In this document: positions 9,189 through 20,210 of the stretch, piece after piece | Numbering within the stretch: position 1 is the stretch's first letter | Layout: each line of letters opens with the position of its first letter | Source: an uncultured Bacilli bacterium | Lineage (GTDB): Bacteria; Bacillota_I; Bacilli_A; RF39; UBA660 | Direction of reading: 5' to 3' | Length of the DNA: 64,000 nt | Assembly: GCA_934130545.1 (NCBI GenBank) | Contig: CAKOYD010000005.1 | Coordinates: forward strand, 1-64,000 | Translations under genes and position numbers: made by a program | The notes under the pieces: generated by a model | What the model was told of the DNA's origin: nothing | The model's database searches: none | The model's input: the letters and a program-made list of their open reading frames with translations, nothing else

Positions 9189-9843
9189 TATTAATTATCT
9201 CCTTAATTTCTTCAAAAATATCTAATGCACTCTTTCCCTCAGTAACTAAGACTTTTCTAAGTACACCCTTATTTTCATAATAATCGATAAGTTCTTTTGT
9301 TGTATTCACATAAACATCAAATCTTTTTTCAAAAGACTCTTTGTTATCGTCACCTCTTACTGATAATTTATTGCCACAGCGATCACATATATTATCAACT
9401 TTTGGTCTTAAACTAGAAACATCTAAATTATATGAACTACCACAATTAGAACACATAAGTCTACTTAATGCTCTTTTTGTAGCAAGCTCTTTAGAAATAT
9501 CTAAAAATATTACTAAACCTAAATCTTTATTAAGTTCATTTAATAATTTTTCATAAAAGATAGCTTGTTCCATACTTCTTGGATAACCATCAAGAATATA
9601 ACCATTATTACAATCATCTTCCATAAGTCTATCTTTTAGAATTCTGAATGTAATATTGTTATCAACAAGTTGTCCACTAGCAAGAACTTCTCTTAATTTA
9701 ATACCAATTTCACTATCACCATCAGCAACATCACGAAGAAGTGAACCAACAGATATATGAGGAATATTATACTCATCACTAATCAATTTAGATTGTGTTC
9801 CCTTTCCAGCTGATGGAGGAGAAATAAATATAATATTCTTCAT
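9181..9843 (-). CDS. adk: Adenylate kinase (zinc-binding LID) with altered P-loop
   Basis: 220 residues, converting AMP and ATP to two ADP. The LID has two cysteine pairs (CSNCG and CDRCG), giving the zinc form common in Gram-positive bacteria. DGYPRS and the LID arginines are present. The P-loop reads SPPSAGKGTQ instead of the usual GPPGAGKGTQ: two glycines are replaced by serine while GKGT is kept. This is read directly from the codons. The gene is intact and in the usual operon place, so it is probably functional. Confidence 0.95.
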   Translation of the reverse strand: MKNIIFISPPSAGKGTQSKLISDEYNIPHISVGSLLRDVADGDSEIGIKLREVLASGQLVDNNITFRILKDRLMEDDCNNGYILDGYPRSMEQAIFYEKLLNELNKDLGLVIFLDISKELATKRALSRLMCSNCGSSYNLDVSSLRPKVDNICDRCGNKLSVRGDDNKESFEKRFDVYVNTTKELIDYYENKGVLRKVLVTEGKSALDIFEEIKEIINND

Positions 9844-11117
9844 TAATATCTACCACCTTTACTGTAGCTTCTATTTACTATACTACTTTCAAGTTGTTTC
9901 CAAGTTTCTAATGCTACACCAACAACAATTAGAATACTAGTACCACCAATACTAACATTACTTGGTAATGATGTTGGAATAAAACTACCAAATACTATTG
10001 GAAGCCCTGCTATTAAAACAATAAATAAAGCTCCAACTAAAGTAATTCTACCTAATACTGTACTAATATAATCTTTTGTTTCCTTACCAGGTCTAACTCC
10101 TGGAATATACCCTCCTTGTCTATTCAAGTTTTTAGATAATTCCTCAGGGTTAACTGTTAAGAATGTATAGAAGAAACTAAATAACATTATAATAATTACA
10201 TATGTACAAAATCCAACTGGTGTAGTATAGTTTACATACTTAGTAACAAATTCTACAAAAGCACTATTTTTATCCATAAGCCCAGCTATAAATGTTGGAA
10301 TACTAAATATAACTGAAGCAAAGATAACTGGCATAACACTAGCAGAATTTAACTTAAATGGAATATAATTCTGTTTAGCTCCATAAGCACTACTTGATTG
10401 ATTAGCATATTGAATAGGTATTCTTCTTTCTGAACATTCAATAAAAACAATACCAACAATAATTAATATATAAGCAATTATAAACAATGCAAATGACGCA
10501 ATACCAATAGCCATAGAAGAAGTATTATCAAGAACAAGTGCCTTGAAAGTACTACTAAACATATTTGGTATTGTAGATATAATACCTGCCATTATTAATA
10601 ATGATACTCCATTACCAATACCTTTCTGAGTAATTTGATCACCAAGCCATAATAAGAATGCTGTACCACCAGTTAATATAGTTGCAATTTTAATATATGT
10701 AAATGCTGTAACATTACTTCCTTTAACAAAAGCAAATGCCATTGCAAATCCTTGCAAAAAAGCAATAATCAAACCTAAATATCTATTAATTTGATTAATC
10801 TTTTGCCTTCCAGCTGCACCAGATTCCTTTAATTCAGTAAAGTATGGAACTATATCCATTTGTAAAACACTAGTTATAATAGATGCTGAAATATAAGGCA
10901 TAACACCTAAAGCAAATATAGAGAATTGCTTTAAAGCACCACCTGCAATAGCATCATATAAATCCCATATTCCTAAATCAGATATAGCACCTTCTGTACC
11001 AGGAACCGGTATTGTTGTCCCAACAACAAATACGAATAAAGCCATAAGAGTAAAAACAACTCTTTTTCTTATATCCTTGTTCTTAGGGCTAAATAACAGC
11101 TTTAGTGTCTTAAACAT
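9843..11117 (-). CDS. secY: Protein translocase subunit SecY
   Basis: 424 residues with ten hydrophobic membrane segments, of the usual bacterial length. It forms the channel for secretory and membrane proteins, with SecE, SecG and SecA. Characteristic stretches include ITQKGIGNGVSL and RQGGYIPGVRPG. It abuts rplO and adk. Confidence 0.97.
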   Translation of the reverse strand: MFKTLKLLFSPKNKDIRKRVVFTLMALFVFVVGTTIPVPGTEGAISDLGIWDLYDAIAGGALKQFSIFALGVMPYISASIITSVLQMDIVPYFTELKESGAAGRQKINQINRYLGLIIAFLQGFAMAFAFVKGSNVTAFTYIKIATILTGGTAFLLWLGDQITQKGIGNGVSLLIMAGIISTIPNMFSSTFKALVLDNTSSMAIGIASFALFIIAYILIIVGIVFIECSERRIPIQYANQSSSAYGAKQNYIPFKLNSASVMPVIFASVIFSIPTFIAGLMDKNSAFVEFVTKYVNYTTPVGFCTYVIIIMLFSFFYTFLTVNPEELSKNLNRQGGYIPGVRPGKETKDYISTVLGRITLVGALFIVLIAGLPIVFGSFIPTSLPSNVSIGGTSILIVVGVALETWKQLESSIVNRSYSKGGRY

Positions 11118-11561
11118 CTAGATCACCTCAGCTTTTCCACCATTTTTTTCTATCTTAGCTTTAGCAGTTTCAGAAAAAGCATTTGCTTTAACAACTAATT
11201 TCTTAGTTAATTCTCCACTACCTAAAACTTTAACACCATCTAATTCTTTTTTAACAAGTCCAGTATCTAATAATAATTCTACTGTAACTTCTGTACCATC
11301 TTCAAAACCTTCTAAATCACTAACATTAATTGTAGCATAATTAGTTCTGAAGTTGTAATTGTTGAATCCTCTTTTTGATAATCTTCTAAATAATGGAAGT
11401 TGACCACCTTCAAAACCTAGTCTAACTCCACCACCAGTTCTAGCATTTTGACCTTTGTGTCCTTTACCACTAGTCTTACCAAGACCACTACCAGCACCAC
11501 GACCTACTCTTTTTCTAGTTTGAACAGAACCTTCATTAGGTTGTAATTCATGTAATTTCAT
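11118..11561 (-). CDS. rplO: 50S ribosomal protein L15
   Basis: 147 residues. [12 protein letters not shown] and the glycine-rich [20 protein letters not shown] are family marks. Its start touches the stop of rpsE, leaving no room for rpmD, which normally sits between them. Confidence 0.97.
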   Translation of the reverse strand: MKLHELQPNEGSVQTRKRVGRGAGSGLGKTSGKGHKGQNARTGGGVRLGFEGGQLPLFRRLSKRGFNNYNFRTNYATINVSDLEGFEDGTEVTVELLLDTGLVKKELDGVKVLGSGELTKKLVVKANAFSETAKAKIEKNGGKAEVI

Positions 11562-12145
11562 TATCCTCTAATCTCCTCTACTGTTTTACCTCTAAGAGTA
11601 GCAATATGTTCTGGTGACTTTTGATTCTTTAATGCATTTAAAGTTGCTCTAGCCATATTAATCTTAGTACTAGAACCAAGACTTTTAGATAAAACATCTT
11701 TAACACCTGCAAGTTCAAGTACATCTCTAACTGGTCCACCAGCCTTAACTCCAGTACCTTCTTTAGCAGGTTTTAACATAACTCTTACTGCTCCCTCTTT
11801 CTCAATTATTTCATGAGATATAGTACGATTATCAATTAATTCAACATTTATCAAATTTTTAGAAGCTGCTTGTGTAGCTTTCTTAACAGCATCTGGCATT
11901 TCTTTAGCTTTACCAATACCAATGCCAACTTTTCCTTTTCTATTTCCTACTACTACTGTAGCTGAGAAACGAAATTGACGTCCACCTGAAACAACTTTAG
12001 TTACACGATTAATAGCTATAACTTTATCTTCAAGATCACTTTTTGGTTTTTCAACTCTTCTAGGTCTTTTCTTATTATCTTTGTTATGTCTATCAAACTT
12101 TTTACCTTCAGGTTGTTTATTAACTTCTTTAGTCTTTTCGTCCAT
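11561..12145 (-). CDS. rpsE: 30S ribosomal protein S5
   Basis: 194 residues, somewhat long because of a charged N-terminal extension of about 35 residues rich in Lys, Arg and Asp. The double-stranded RNA-binding domain has [15 protein letters not shown] and the C-terminal domain [18 protein letters not shown]5 lies on the back of the 30S subunit and affects decoding accuracy. rpmD, usually next, is missing. Confidence 0.97.
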   Translation of the reverse strand: MDEKTKEVNKQPEGKKFDRHNKDNKKRPRRVEKPKSDLEDKVIAINRVTKVVSGGRQFRFSATVVVGNRKGKVGIGIGKAKEMPDAVKKATQAASKNLINVELIDNRTISHEIIEKEGAVRVMLKPAKEGTGVKAGGPVRDVLELAGVKDVLSKSLGSSTKINMARATLNALKNQKSPEHIATLRGKTVEEIRG

Positions 12146-12160
12146 TAGTTATCCTCCTTA

Positions 12161-12523
12161 TTAGAATTCTAATCCATTTTGACGTGCAGCATCAGCTAAA
12201 GCTTGAACACGTCCATGATATAGGTATCCACCTCTATCAAACACAACACTAGTAATCTTAGCATCTTTAGCTCTTTTAGCGATTACTTCACCGATTTTTG
12301 CAGCGGCCTCTTTATTTCCACCATTAGAAATTTTCAAATCTTTTTCTAAAGTAGATGCACTAACTAAAGTAACACCATTAACATCATCGATAATTTGTGC
12401 TGTAATATTAGCGTTTGATCTAAAAACACAAAGTCTAGGTTTTTCAGGAGTACCTGATAATTTTTCTCTAATTCTTTCATGTCTTTGAACACGCATTTCA
12501 TTTCTTGAAACTTTCTTAATCAT
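12161..12523 (-). CDS. rplR: 50S ribosomal protein L18
   Basis: 120 residues. [18 protein letters not shown] and [20 protein letters not shown] are typical. It binds 5S rRNA with L5. Normal place between rplF and rpsE. Confidence 0.98.
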   Translation of the reverse strand: MIKKVSRNEMRVQRHERIREKLSGTPEKPRLCVFRSNANITAQIIDDVNGVTLVSASTLEKDLKISNGGNKEAAAKIGEVIAKRAKDAKITSVVFDRGGYLYHGRVQALADAARQNGLEF

Positions 12524-12543
12524 AAGCCCTTCTCCTTTACTTA

Positions 12544-13083
12544 TTATTTAGATGCTTTCTTTCCTTCTTTACGTCTAACAACTTCACCTTTATAACGAAT
12601 ACCTTTTCCTTTATAAGGTTCAGGTTGTCTAATACTACGAATTTCAGCAGCAAATTGACCAACTGCACATTTATCAACACCAGATACTTCTATCTCAGTA
12701 TTAGAAATAGCTTTAACAGTTAATCCAACTGGAATTTCTGTTTTTACAGGATGAGAATAACCAGCATTAGTAGTTAAAATATTACCACTAACAGCAAATT
12801 TATAACCAACACCAATAATCTCTAATCCTTTTGTATAACCTTCACTAACACCTTTAATCATATTATTTAAATTAGCATTAGTAGTACCATGCATTTGGTT
12901 TGCTATTTTATTATCCTTTAATTTTAAAACTGTAAGAGTATTTCCCTCAACTTTAACATCAACATCATTACTAAGTGTTAAACTAAGTTCACCCTTAGGA
13001 CCTTTTACAGTTACATTTTTACCATTAACATCAACACTAACATTTTCTGGAATAGTTAAAACTCTGTTACCTATACGACTCAT
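12544..13083 (-). CDS. rplF: 50S ribosomal protein L6
   Basis: 179 residues from the ATG at 13083, where homologues begin ([15 protein letters not shown]). Two alpha-beta repeats are seen, with the C-terminal signature [15 protein letters not shown]6 lies near the factor-binding site of the 50S subunit. Confidence 0.97.
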   Translation of the reverse strand: MSRIGNRVLTIPENVSVDVNGKNVTVKGPKGELSLTLSNDVDVKVEGNTLTVLKLKDNKIANQMHGTTNANLNNMIKGVSEGYTKGLEIIGVGYKFAVSGNILTTNAGYSHPVKTEIPVGLTVKAISNTEIEVSGVDKCAVGQFAAEIRSIRQPEPYKGKGIRYKGEVVRRKEGKKASK

Positions 13084-13094
13084 TATCTCACCTA

Positions 13095-13475
13095 TTACCA
13101 AACATAAGCAATAACTTCTCCACCAACGTTATTTTTACGAGCTTCTTTATCAGTCATAACGCCTTTTGGAGTAGAAATAATAGCAATACCTAAACCATTA
13201 AGAACTCTTGGTAATTTTTCAGCACTTGCATATACTCTAAGTCCTGGTTTAGAAATTCTCTTAAGACCAGTTATTACTCTTTCTTTATTTTGACCATATT
13301 TTAATGTTAATGTTAATATATTATCTTTTACACTAAATTCTTCAATAAAACCTTCATCTTTTAAAATTGTTGCAATTTCAACCTTCATTTTAGAAACAGG
13401 CATTTCAACATTTTTATCACGATTCTGATTCTTATTACGAATTCTAGTAAGCATATCTGCGATTGGATCTGTCAT
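13095..13475 (-). CDS. rpsH: 30S ribosomal protein S8
   Basis: 126 residues. [14 protein letters not shown] at the start and GGEVIAYVW at the end are diagnostic. S8 is a primary 16S rRNA binder and, in other bacteria, the feedback regulator of the spc genes; whether that holds here is not visible. Confidence 0.98.
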   Translation of the reverse strand: MTDPIADMLTRIRNKNQNRDKNVEMPVSKMKVEIATILKDEGFIEEFSVKDNILTLTLKYGQNKERVITGLKRISKPGLRVYASAEKLPRVLNGLGIAIISTPKGVMTDKEARKNNVGGEVIAYVW

Positions 13476-13539
13476 ATAAATCCCTCCTTCTTTATTTACT
13501 AAGTATAAAATACTATCTAATTTATCAAATTAATAAATT

Positions 13540-13725
13540 CTACCAACTTGATTTTTTAACGCCAGGTATTTGTCCCTTATAAGCTAATTCTCTAAAGCAA
13601 ATACGACAAACACCAAATTTTCTAAGTACACCATGAGGTCTACCACATATTTGACATCTTGTATATTCTCTAACCTTATATTTAGGTTTTCTTTGTGATT
13701 TTACAATCATTGATTTCTTTGCCAT
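13540..13725 (-). CDS. rpsN: 30S ribosomal protein S14, zinc (type Z) form
   Basis: 61 residues, the short form. Zinc ligands are CQIC and CRIC, with the C-terminal [11 protein letters not shown] tail. It helps assemble the 30S head. Gene order rplE-rpsN-rpsH is standard. Confidence 0.98.
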   Translation of the reverse strand: MAKKSMIVKSQRKPKYKVREYTRCQICGRPHGVLRKFGVCRICFRELAYKGQIPGVKKSSW

Positions 13726-13736
13726 AGTTTCCCTCC

Positions 13737-14276
13737 TTATTTCCTAAAAGGAACTCCAAGTTCTTTTAATAAATCATAAGCTTCTTCGTTAGTCTTAGCA
13801 GTAGTAACAATTACGATATCCATACCACGAACTTTTTCAACTTCATCAAAATTAATTTCTGGGAAAATGATTTGTTCTTTAATACCGATAGTATAATTTC
13901 CTCTACCATCAAAACTCTTAGGAGATAAACCTCTAAAATCTCTTACACGAGGTAAACTAATTGAGATTAATTTATCTAAGAATTCATACATTCTTTCTCC
14001 TCTTAAAGTAACTTTACAACCAATCTTATGTCCTTCTCTTACTTTAAATGAAGCAATAGACTTTTTAGCTTTAGTTACTTCTGGTTTAAGACCTGTAATC
14101 TTTTCAAGATCGCTTACTGCATACTCTAACATTTTAGAATTACTAACAGCATCTCCTACACCCATATTTACTACAATTTTATCAATTTTTGGAACTAACA
14201 TAACTGTTTTATAATTATGTTTTTCTATTAAACTTGGAACGACTTCATTTCTATATTTTTCTTCTAGGCGGTTCAT
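13737..14276 (-). CDS. rplE: 50S ribosomal protein L5
   Basis: 179 residues. [13 protein letters not shown] and [20 protein letters not shown] are family marks. It binds 5S rRNA and contacts the P-site tRNA. Confidence 0.98.
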   Translation of the reverse strand: MNRLEEKYRNEVVPSLIEKHNYKTVMLVPKIDKIVVNMGVGDAVSNSKMLEYAVSDLEKITGLKPEVTKAKKSIASFKVREGHKIGCKVTLRGERMYEFLDKLISISLPRVRDFRGLSPKSFDGRGNYTIGIKEQIIFPEINFDEVEKVRGMDIVIVTTAKTNEEAYDLLKELGVPFRK

Positions 14277-14299
14277 TAATAATCCACCCTCCTTCCGAA

Positions 14300-14605
14300 T
14301 TAGTCAATCTTTTCATTTGATTTTTTTGATATTCTAATTTTTTTACCATCTTTATCGAACTCAAATTTTATTCTAGATGGTTTCTTTGTTTTAGGATCAA
14401 TTAACATAACATTAGATATATGAATTGGTGCTTCAACTTCTCTTATTTCACCATTTCCACCGTTGTATTTAGGCTTTAAATGTTTCTTTCTAACATTAAC
14501 ACCTTCAACAACAACTTTATCACCTAATACTGAGATAATTTTTCCTTCTTTGCCTTTATTAGCACCGGCAATTACCATTACTTTATCACCAGTTTTTAGT
14601 TTCAT
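14300..14605 (-). CDS. rplX: 50S ribosomal protein L24
   Basis: 101 residues with an N-terminal KOW motif ([18 protein letters not shown]). It starts 50S assembly at the tunnel exit. Confidence 0.98.
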   Translation of the reverse strand: MKLKTGDKVMVIAGANKGKEGKIISVLGDKVVVEGVNVRKKHLKPKYNGGNGEIREVEAPIHISNVMLIDPKTKKPSRIKFEFDKDGKKIRISKKSNEKID

Positions 14606-14626
14606 ACGTATATCCTCCTTACAGGG

Positions 14627-14995
14627 TTATAGCACTTCTTTAGCCAAACTTACAATCTTTGTAAAGTCTTTATCTCTAAGTTCACGTGCTACCGGACCCA
14701 AAACACGAGTACCGACAGGACTCTTATCATCTTTAATAATAACACATGCATTATCATCAAATTTAATATAGCTTCCGTCTTCTCTTCTTACTCCAAACTT
14801 ACTCCTAACAATTACGGCCTTAACAACCTTCCCTTTTTTAATATTACCATTAGGAGTAGCCTTTTTAACTGTACCAACAACGATATCACCGATGTTACCA
14901 GTTTTAACCTTGCTTCCACCAAGAACTCTAATTACTAATAATTCACGAGCTCCACAATTATCCGCTACTTTTAAGCGAGTTTCTTGTTGTATCAT
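14627..14995 (-). CDS. rplN: 50S ribosomal protein L14
   Basis: 122 residues, opening [18 protein letters not shown] and ending [16 protein letters not shown]. It forms part of the intersubunit face and binds the silencing factor RsfS in other bacteria. Confidence 0.98.
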   Translation of the reverse strand: MIQQETRLKVADNCGARELLVIRVLGGSKVKTGNIGDIVVGTVKKATPNGNIKKGKVVKAVIVRSKFGVRREDGSYIKFDDNACVIIKDDKSPVGTRVLGPVARELRDKDFTKIVSLAKEVL

Positions 14996-15014
14996 TTATT
15001 TTTCCTCCTTCCAA

Positions 15015-15284
15015 CTAAAGGATTATAGCCTTTTCAATAACTTCGGCTAGTGCATATCTTTTAGTTTTAGATAATGGTCTAGTTGCAACTAGACGAACTT
15101 TATCGCCAACCTTGGCAATATTTTCTTCGTCATGAGCAGCATATTTCTTAGAGTATTTTACTCTCTTACCATATAATGGGTCTTTCTTTTGTGTTTCAAC
15201 TTTAACAATTATTGTTTTGTCAGCCTTATCACTTACAACAATACCCACTAACTCACGTTTCTTATTTTCTTTCATAAGAGCCAT
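15015..15284 (-). CDS. rpsQ: 30S ribosomal protein S17
   Basis: 89 residues with the OB-fold marks [19 protein letters not shown] and the block RPLSKTKRY. It binds the 16S rRNA 5' domain. Confidence 0.98.
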   Translation of the reverse strand: MALMKENKKRELVGIVVSDKADKTIIVKVETQKKDPLYGKRVKYSKKYAAHDEENIAKVGDKVRLVATRPLSKTKRYALAEVIEKAIIL

Positions 15285-15294
15285 TCTCCTCCTC

Positions 15295-15489
15295 TTAATC
15301 TTCCATTTCTCTTTCTTTAAGAATAGTTTTAAATCTAGCTACAGTTTTTCTTAACTCTCTAATTCTTAATGGATTTTCTAATGTACCAGTTGCTTGTTTC
15401 ATTCTTAAATTAAATAGTTCTTCCTTACTTTCAGCTATTTTTTTATTAATTTCATCAGTGGATAACTTTCTAATTTCATTAGTTTTCAT
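15295..15489 (-). CDS. rpmC: 50S ribosomal protein L29
   Basis: 64 residues from the ATG at 15489 ([10 protein letters not shown]), with GGTGA six bases upstream; a GTG at 15501 is the alternative. [16 protein letters not shown] and the following helix are typical. It lies at the tunnel exit and contacts trigger factor and SRP. The start overlaps the end of rplP. Confidence 0.96.
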   Translation of the reverse strand: MKTNEIRKLSTDEINKKIAESKEELFNLRMKQATGTLENPLRIRELRKTVARFKTILKEREMED

Positions 15490-15907
15490 TATTTTCACCA
15501 CTTTCTTTCATAACAAATTTTGTTTTAATTGGTAATTTATGAGATGCAAGTCTTAAAGCTTCTCTAGCTGTAGCTTCATCAACATCACCAATTTCAAACA
15601 TAATTTTTCCTTCTTTAACAACTGCAACCCAAACTTCTGGATTACCTTTACCTTTACCTTGTCTTGTTTCTAAAGGTTTCTTAGTAAGTGATAAATTAGG
15701 GAATATATTAATCCATACTCTACCACCACGTTTCATATATCTTGTCATTGCAATACGAGCAGCTTCGATTTGTTGAGCAGTAACCCAAGCACCTTCTTTA
15801 GCCATTAAGCCATACTCACCAAAATGAAGTTCAGTATTACCTTTTGCTTTTCCATCATATCTGATACGGAAAGTTTTTCTATGTTTAGTTCTTTTTGGCA
15901 TCAACAT
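15479..15907 (-). CDS. rplP: 50S ribosomal protein L16
   Basis: 142 residues, starting at the ATG at 15907 behind GGGAGG (product [11 protein letters not shown]). [17 protein letters not shown] is conserved. It helps place A-site tRNA. It overlaps rpsC by 23 bases. Confidence 0.97.
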   Translation of the reverse strand: MLMPKRTKHRKTFRIRYDGKAKGNTELHFGEYGLMAKEGAWVTAQQIEAARIAMTRYMKRGGRVWINIFPNLSLTKKPLETRQGKGKGNPEVWVAVVKEGKIMFEIGDVDEATAREALRLASHKLPIKTKFVMKESGENNEN

Positions 15908-16550
15908 GAGAATTACCTCCCTTTTCTAAAATTTCGCCTTTGTAAATCCATACTTTAACACCAATCTTACCATAAGTAGTATCAGCTTCGCTAGTAGCAT
16001 AATCAATATCAGCTCTTAAAGTATGTAATGGAATAGTTCCTTCAGAATATCCTTCACCACGAGCTATATCAGCACCGCCTAAACGTCCAGATACTAAAGT
16101 TTTAATTCCCTTAGCGCCAGCTTTCATTGTATTTCTAATTGCTTTCTTTTGAGCAACTCTAAATGATACACGATTTTCAATGTTATGGGCAATATTATCA
16201 GCAACAAGTTGAGCAACCATATCAGGGTTCTTAACTTCAACAACTGAAATTTGAACATTTTCAGAAACTAGTTTAGAAAGTTCTTTCTTTGCTTTTTCTA
16301 TTTCTGTACCATTCTGACCGATAATTAATCCTGGACGAGATGTATTAATAAATACTTCTGTTCTCTTAGCATTTCTTTCAATAACAACACTAGAAATACC
16401 AGCAGGTTTAAATTTCTTAAAAATATATTTACGAATTTTAACATCATTATTTAAATTTTTAGAGAAATCTTTCTTATCAGCATACCATTTTGATGTCCAG
16501 TCCTTATTAATTCCTATTCTAAGTCCCACTGGACTAACTTTTTGTCCCAT
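15885..16550 (-). CDS. rpsC: 30S ribosomal protein S3
   Basis: 221 residues from the ATG at 16550 ([13 protein letters not shown]), with GGAGG eight bases upstream. The KH domain has PGLIIGQNG, and the C-terminal domain [19 protein letters not shown]. It forms part of the mRNA entry tunnel and helicase site. Confidence 0.97.
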   Translation of the reverse strand: MGQKVSPVGLRIGINKDWTSKWYADKKDFSKNLNNDVKIRKYIFKKFKPAGISSVVIERNAKRTEVFINTSRPGLIIGQNGTEIEKAKKELSKLVSENVQISVVEVKNPDMVAQLVADNIAHNIENRVSFRVAQKKAIRNTMKAGAKGIKTLVSGRLGGADIARGEGYSEGTIPLHTLRADIDYATSEADTTYGKIGVKVWIYKGEILEKGGNSHVDAKKN

Positions 16551-16564
16551 TAACAACTCCTCCT

Positions 16565-16915
16565 TTACTTATTATTTCTTTCACTTACAATTACTGTAAT
16601 ATGACTTGTTTTATGATCTTTTCTACCAACATGTCCTCTTGAATCCATCTTAGCTCTTTTCATAACTATACCTTCATCAACATAACATGTAGATACATAT
16701 AAATTATTTTCATCTAATTTTAAGTTATTAACTGCATTGCTAGTAGCAGACTTTAATACCTTTTCAATAACTCTAGCGGCCTTTTGAGGTTGATTAGCAA
16801 GGATAGCCATTGCTTCATCAACATCTTTGCCTCTGATTAAATCAATTACTAATCTAGTTTTTCTAGGAGCTATTCTAATAGTTTTTGCTACTGCTTTAGC
16901 TTGTTTATTTTCCAT
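16565..16915 (-). CDS. rplV: 50S ribosomal protein L22
   Basis: 116 residues. [17 protein letters not shown] and the loop ending [17 protein letters not shown] are typical. Its beta hairpin lines the exit tunnel. Confidence 0.98.
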   Translation of the reverse strand: MENKQAKAVAKTIRIAPRKTRLVIDLIRGKDVDEAMAILANQPQKAARVIEKVLKSATSNAVNNLKLDENNLYVSTCYVDEGIVMKRAKMDSRGHVGRKDHKTSHITVIVSERNNK

Positions 16916-16936
16916 TATAGTCCTCCTCTAAGAAAA

Positions 16937-17206
16937 TTATTTCTTCTTATCTGCGCCGTGTCCACCAAATTTACGAGTTAGAGAAAATTCACCTAATTTA
17001 TGACCTACCATATCTTCAGTTACATAAACAGGAATAAATTCTTTACCATTATGTACCGCAAAAGTGTGACCAATAAAATCAGGATAAATTGTTGAACGAC
17101 GAGACCAAGTTTTAATAACTTCTTTTTTACCTGTTTCATTAAGCTTCTGTACCTTCTTTAGTAATCTATCAAATACATAAGGCCCTTTTTTTAAACTTCT
17201 TGCCAT
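16937..17206 (-). CDS. rpsS: 30S ribosomal protein S19
   Basis: 89 residues. [18 protein letters not shown] and [18 protein letters not shown] identify it. It is in the 30S head with S13. Confidence 0.98.
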   Translation of the reverse strand: MARSLKKGPYVFDRLLKKVQKLNETGKKEVIKTWSRRSTIYPDFIGHTFAVHNGKEFIPVYVTEDMVGHKLGEFSLTRKFGGHGADKKK

Positions 17207-17227
17207 TATTTAATCATCCTTTCTTTT

Positions 17228-18055
17228 TTATTTACGACGAGTCACGATATACTTATCTGATTCTTTTTTATTTTTTCTAGTCTTAAATCCTAATGCTGGT
17301 TTACCCCAAGGAGTCATTGGTCCACTTCTACCAACAGGAGCACGACCTTCACCACCACCATGTGGGTGATCATTAGGGTTCATAACAGAACCACGAACAG
17401 TAGGTCTAACACCTTTATATCTTGTTCTTCCAGCCTTACCAACTTTAACTAATTCATAATCTTCGTTACCTACAACACCAATTGTAGCACGACATGTTCC
17501 TAAGATTTTTCTAGTTTCGCCACTAGCAAGTCTTATTAGAACATATTTACCTTCTCTACCTAATATTTGAGCAGATCCACCAGCACTTCTTGCAAGTTGT
17601 CCGCCCTTACCAGGTTTTAATTCAATATTGTGAATAACAGTACCAACAGGAATGTTCATAATTGGCATTGTATTACCAACTTTAACATCAACCATTCCAC
17701 CACTTTCAACAACATCTCCAACACTTAATCCTTTAGGAGCTATGATGTATGATTTAACACCATCCATATAACTAATTAAAGCTATATTAGCACTTCTATT
17801 AGGATCGTATTCTATACTCTTAACAACAGCAGTAACTCCGTCCTTAACTCTCTTAAAATCAATTAAACGATATTTTCTCTTAACACCGCCACCACGATGT
17901 CTAACTGTAATTTTACCTTGGTTATTACGACCATCAGTTTTTTTCTTAGTATCTGTTAAGCTTTTAAGAGGTTTATCATTAGTAATATCTCCACTAACAA
18001 GTACGCTTCTTTGTCTACTACCACTAGTTCTAGGTTTAAATACTCTAATTGCCAT
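17228..18055 (-). CDS. rplB: 50S ribosomal protein L2
   Basis: 275 residues. It includes [21 protein letters not shown] and, near the C-terminus, [15 protein letters not shown] with the conserved His close to the peptidyl transferase centre. Confidence 0.98.
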   Translation of the reverse strand: MAIRVFKPRTSGSRQRSVLVSGDITNDKPLKSLTDTKKKTDGRNNQGKITVRHRGGGVKRKYRLIDFKRVKDGVTAVVKSIEYDPNRSANIALISYMDGVKSYIIAPKGLSVGDVVESGGMVDVKVGNTMPIMNIPVGTVIHNIELKPGKGGQLARSAGGSAQILGREGKYVLIRLASGETRKILGTCRATIGVVGNEDYELVKVGKAGRTRYKGVRPTVRGSVMNPNDHPHGGGEGRAPVGRSGPMTPWGKPALGFKTRKNKKESDKYIVTRRK

Positions 18056-18072
18056 TACTTATTTCCTCCTCA

Positions 18073-18351
18073 CTAATCAAAATTAATTGAATCTCCATTA
18101 GCTAATCTAACGCATACTTTCTTATATTTATTAGTCATACCAGTATACTTACCAACTCTTTTTTTCTTAGGATGAGAGTTAGCAGTAGTAATACTAACAA
18201 CCTTAACATTAAAGATACTTTCGATAGCTTGTTTAATCTGAGTCTTATTAGCAGTTGGAACAACTTTAAATACATATTTATTCTCATTAGCTAACATACT
18301 AGATTTTTCTGTAATAACAGGTGCTAAAATAATATCAAAATTCTTATTCAC
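18073..18351 (-). CDS. rplW: 50S ribosomal protein L23
   Basis: 92 residues starting with GTG at 18351 behind GGAGGTG. APVITEKSSMLANENKYVF is typical. It docks trigger factor and SRP at the tunnel exit. The start overlaps the end of rplD. Confidence 0.97.
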   Translation of the reverse strand: MNKNFDIILAPVITEKSSMLANENKYVFKVVPTANKTQIKQAIESIFNVKVVSITTANSHPKKKRVGKYTGMTNKYKKVCVRLANGDSINFD

Positions 18352-18976
18352 AAGAAAGCACCTCCTCTAATTTACTTAAAGCCTCATTAGTAATAACTAA
18401 TTTATCGCAATTAACAACATCATAAGTACAAACTTCATTAGGAAGTACAACTTTAACATTTCCTAAATTTCTAGAAGCAAGACATACATTGTCATTAAGT
18501 TCTTCAACTACTAATAAAACTTTACTATCAACTAAATTTAATTTCTCTAATAAAGAAATCATTTCTTTAGTCTTATTACTTTCTAATTCTAATTTTTCAA
18601 GAACAACTAATTCATTATCTAAAGCCTTATAACTTAAACTAGATAATAAAGCAAGTCTTCTTTCTTTCTTATTCATCTTTTTAGAATAATCTCTTGGTTT
18701 TGGTCCAAAAACAATTCCACCATGTCTCCATTGAGGTGATCTAGTACTACCTTGACGAGCATTACCAGTTCCTTTTTGTCTCCATGGCTTTCTTCCACCA
18801 CCAGATACTTCACTTCTAGTCTTAGTGCTATGAGAACCTTGTCTTCTAGAAGCACCAGCTAAAATTAAAGCATTATATAGTACAGCATCATTTGGTTCAA
18901 TATTCCAAACGTTATCTTTTAAATTAATTTCCTTAACCTTTTCGCCATTAAGGTTTAACATATCTAATTTAGACAT
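18344..18976 (-). CDS. rplD: 50S ribosomal protein L4
   Basis: 210 residues. The extended loop has GGGRKPWRQKGTGNARQGS and PQWRHGGIVFGPKPRDY. It binds 23S rRNA at the tunnel wall. In enterobacteria it represses the S10 operon; whether it acts on the leader at 20047-20175 here is unknown. Confidence 0.98.
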   Translation of the reverse strand: MSKLDMLNLNGEKVKEINLKDNVWNIEPNDAVLYNALILAGASRRQGSHSTKTRSEVSGGGRKPWRQKGTGNARQGSTRSPQWRHGGIVFGPKPRDYSKKMNKKERRLALLSSLSYKALDNELVVLEKLELESNKTKEMISLLEKLNLVDSKVLLVVEELNDNVCLASRNLGNVKVVLPNEVCTYDVVNCDKLVITNEALSKLEEVLSCE

Positions 18977-18990
18977 AATTTCCTCCTCTA

Positions 18991-19725
18991 CTAAGCATTA
19001 GTTGTTTCTTCGTCTTGTACATTTTCATTAGTACTAACTTCTTCAGCTACTGGAGCACTAACTTCATATGAAACAAGTTCAACTTTGTTATTAACAACTC
19101 CTGGATTCTTAACTGCAGTTTTAATTAATACTAAAGACTTTTTAGGTCCTGGAACATTTCCTTTAATTAAGATAACATTATTTTCTAAATCTACTTGTAC
19201 TATTTCTAGATTTTGAATGGTAACTTGTTCATTACCCATATGACCAGGCATTTTCTTTCCTGGAATAACTCTCATTGGTAATAATGTTCCCAATGAACCT
19301 ACACCACGATGATATTGAGAACCATGTCCCATTGGTCCACGTGATTGATTATAACGTTTAATAACGCCCTGAAATCCTTTACCTTTAGAAGTGCCAGTTA
19401 CATCAACCATTTCTCCTTCAGCAAATAAATCAGCTTTTACAACTTGACCAAGTTGATAATTACTAACATCTACACCTCTAATTTCTCTTAAGAAGCGCTT
19501 AGGTGTTGTGTTAGCTTTCTTTAAATGACCCATTTCTGGTTTATTACTAAGGTTTTCTCTCTTATCGAAAGCTGATAATTGGATAGCATCATATCCATCA
19601 GTAGCAACTGTTTTAACTTGGCTAACAACGTTAGGCTCAACTTCAACAACAGTTACTGGAATTAAAACTCCATCCTTAGTAAAAACTTGAGTCATCCCGA
19701 TCTTACGACCTAAGATTCCTTTCAT
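18991..19725 (-). CDS. rplC: 50S ribosomal protein L3
   Basis: 244 residues, longer than the usual 205-210 because of a Glu/Val/Thr-rich C-terminal tail of about 30 residues. [15 protein letters not shown] opens it, and [16 protein letters not shown] is the conserved finger with the methylated Gln region. It starts 50S assembly. The acidic tail is unlike the basic core and probably lies at the surface. Confidence 0.97.
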   Translation of the reverse strand: MKGILGRKIGMTQVFTKDGVLIPVTVVEVEPNVVSQVKTVATDGYDAIQLSAFDKRENLSNKPEMGHLKKANTTPKRFLREIRGVDVSNYQLGQVVKADLFAEGEMVDVTGTSKGKGFQGVIKRYNQSRGPMGHGSQYHRGVGSLGTLLPMRVIPGKKMPGHMGNEQVTIQNLEIVQVDLENNVILIKGNVPGPKKSLVLIKTAVKNPGVVNNKVELVSYEVSAPVAEEVSTNENVQDEETTNA

Positions 19726-19737
19726 TTTACATTCCTC

Positions 19738-20046
19738 CTATAATTGAATCTTTATATCAACACCACTAGGTAAATCTAGATGCTGAAGAGCATCGATAGT
19801 TTCTTTACTTGGGTTATTGATGTCTATTAATCTTTTGTGAGTACGCATTTCAAATTGCTCTCTAGAGTCTTTGTACTTATGTACAGCTCTTAAAATAGTG
19901 TACTTTTGAACATCTGTTGGAAGTGGAATTGGTCCACTAACTTCTCCACCAGTTCTTTTAACAGTAGCTACGATTTTAGCAGCAGCATTGTCTAAAAGTC
20001 TGTGTTCATAAGCCTTTAATTTGATTCTCACCTTTGTGTTTGACAT
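19738..20046 (-). CDS. rpsJ: 30S ribosomal protein S10 (NusE)
   Basis: 102 residues. [18 protein letters not shown] and [12 protein letters not shown] are diagnostic. It is a head protein of the 30S subunit and also joins NusB in antitermination. It is the first gene of the operon. Confidence 0.98.
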   Translation of the reverse strand: MSNTKVRIKLKAYEHRLLDNAAAKIVATVKRTGGEVSGPIPLPTDVQKYTILRAVHKYKDSREQFEMRTHKRLIDINNPSKETIDALQHLDLPSGVDIKIQL

Positions 20047-20175
20047 TTTATTTCCTCCCTTCGCCTATATCCAGTATAGACTTGCTCCGACCGAATTACC
20101 TGACAAACCTAATTAAATATTTAACAACTTAACCGGGTGTATCAGCAACCTCGCCCATCTAAGCCAGCCACACAC
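20047..20175 (-). promoter_or_regulatory. Structured leader of the S10 operon
   Basis: About 128 bases of untranslated RNA precede rpsJ. It is markedly richer in G and C than nearby spacers and contains a hairpin (CTATA, CTGGA, TATAG) directly before the ribosome binding site GGGAGG. Its composition and place suggest an autoregulatory r-protein leader. The binding protein cannot be told from sequence alone. Confidence 0.5.
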
Positions 20176-20181
20176 TTAGTA

Positions 20182-20210
20182 ATTATACTAGATAGTTTAC
20201 ATAAAATCAA
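20182..20210 (-). promoter_or_regulatory. Promoter of the S10-spc-alpha operon
   Basis: TTGATT (20205-20210), 17 bases, TATAAT (20182-20187) on the minus strand. Confidence 0.82.

Noticed and set aside
18673..18855. Minus-strand 60-residue frame inside rplD
   Set aside because: Frame-shifted shadow of the conserved rplD sequence.
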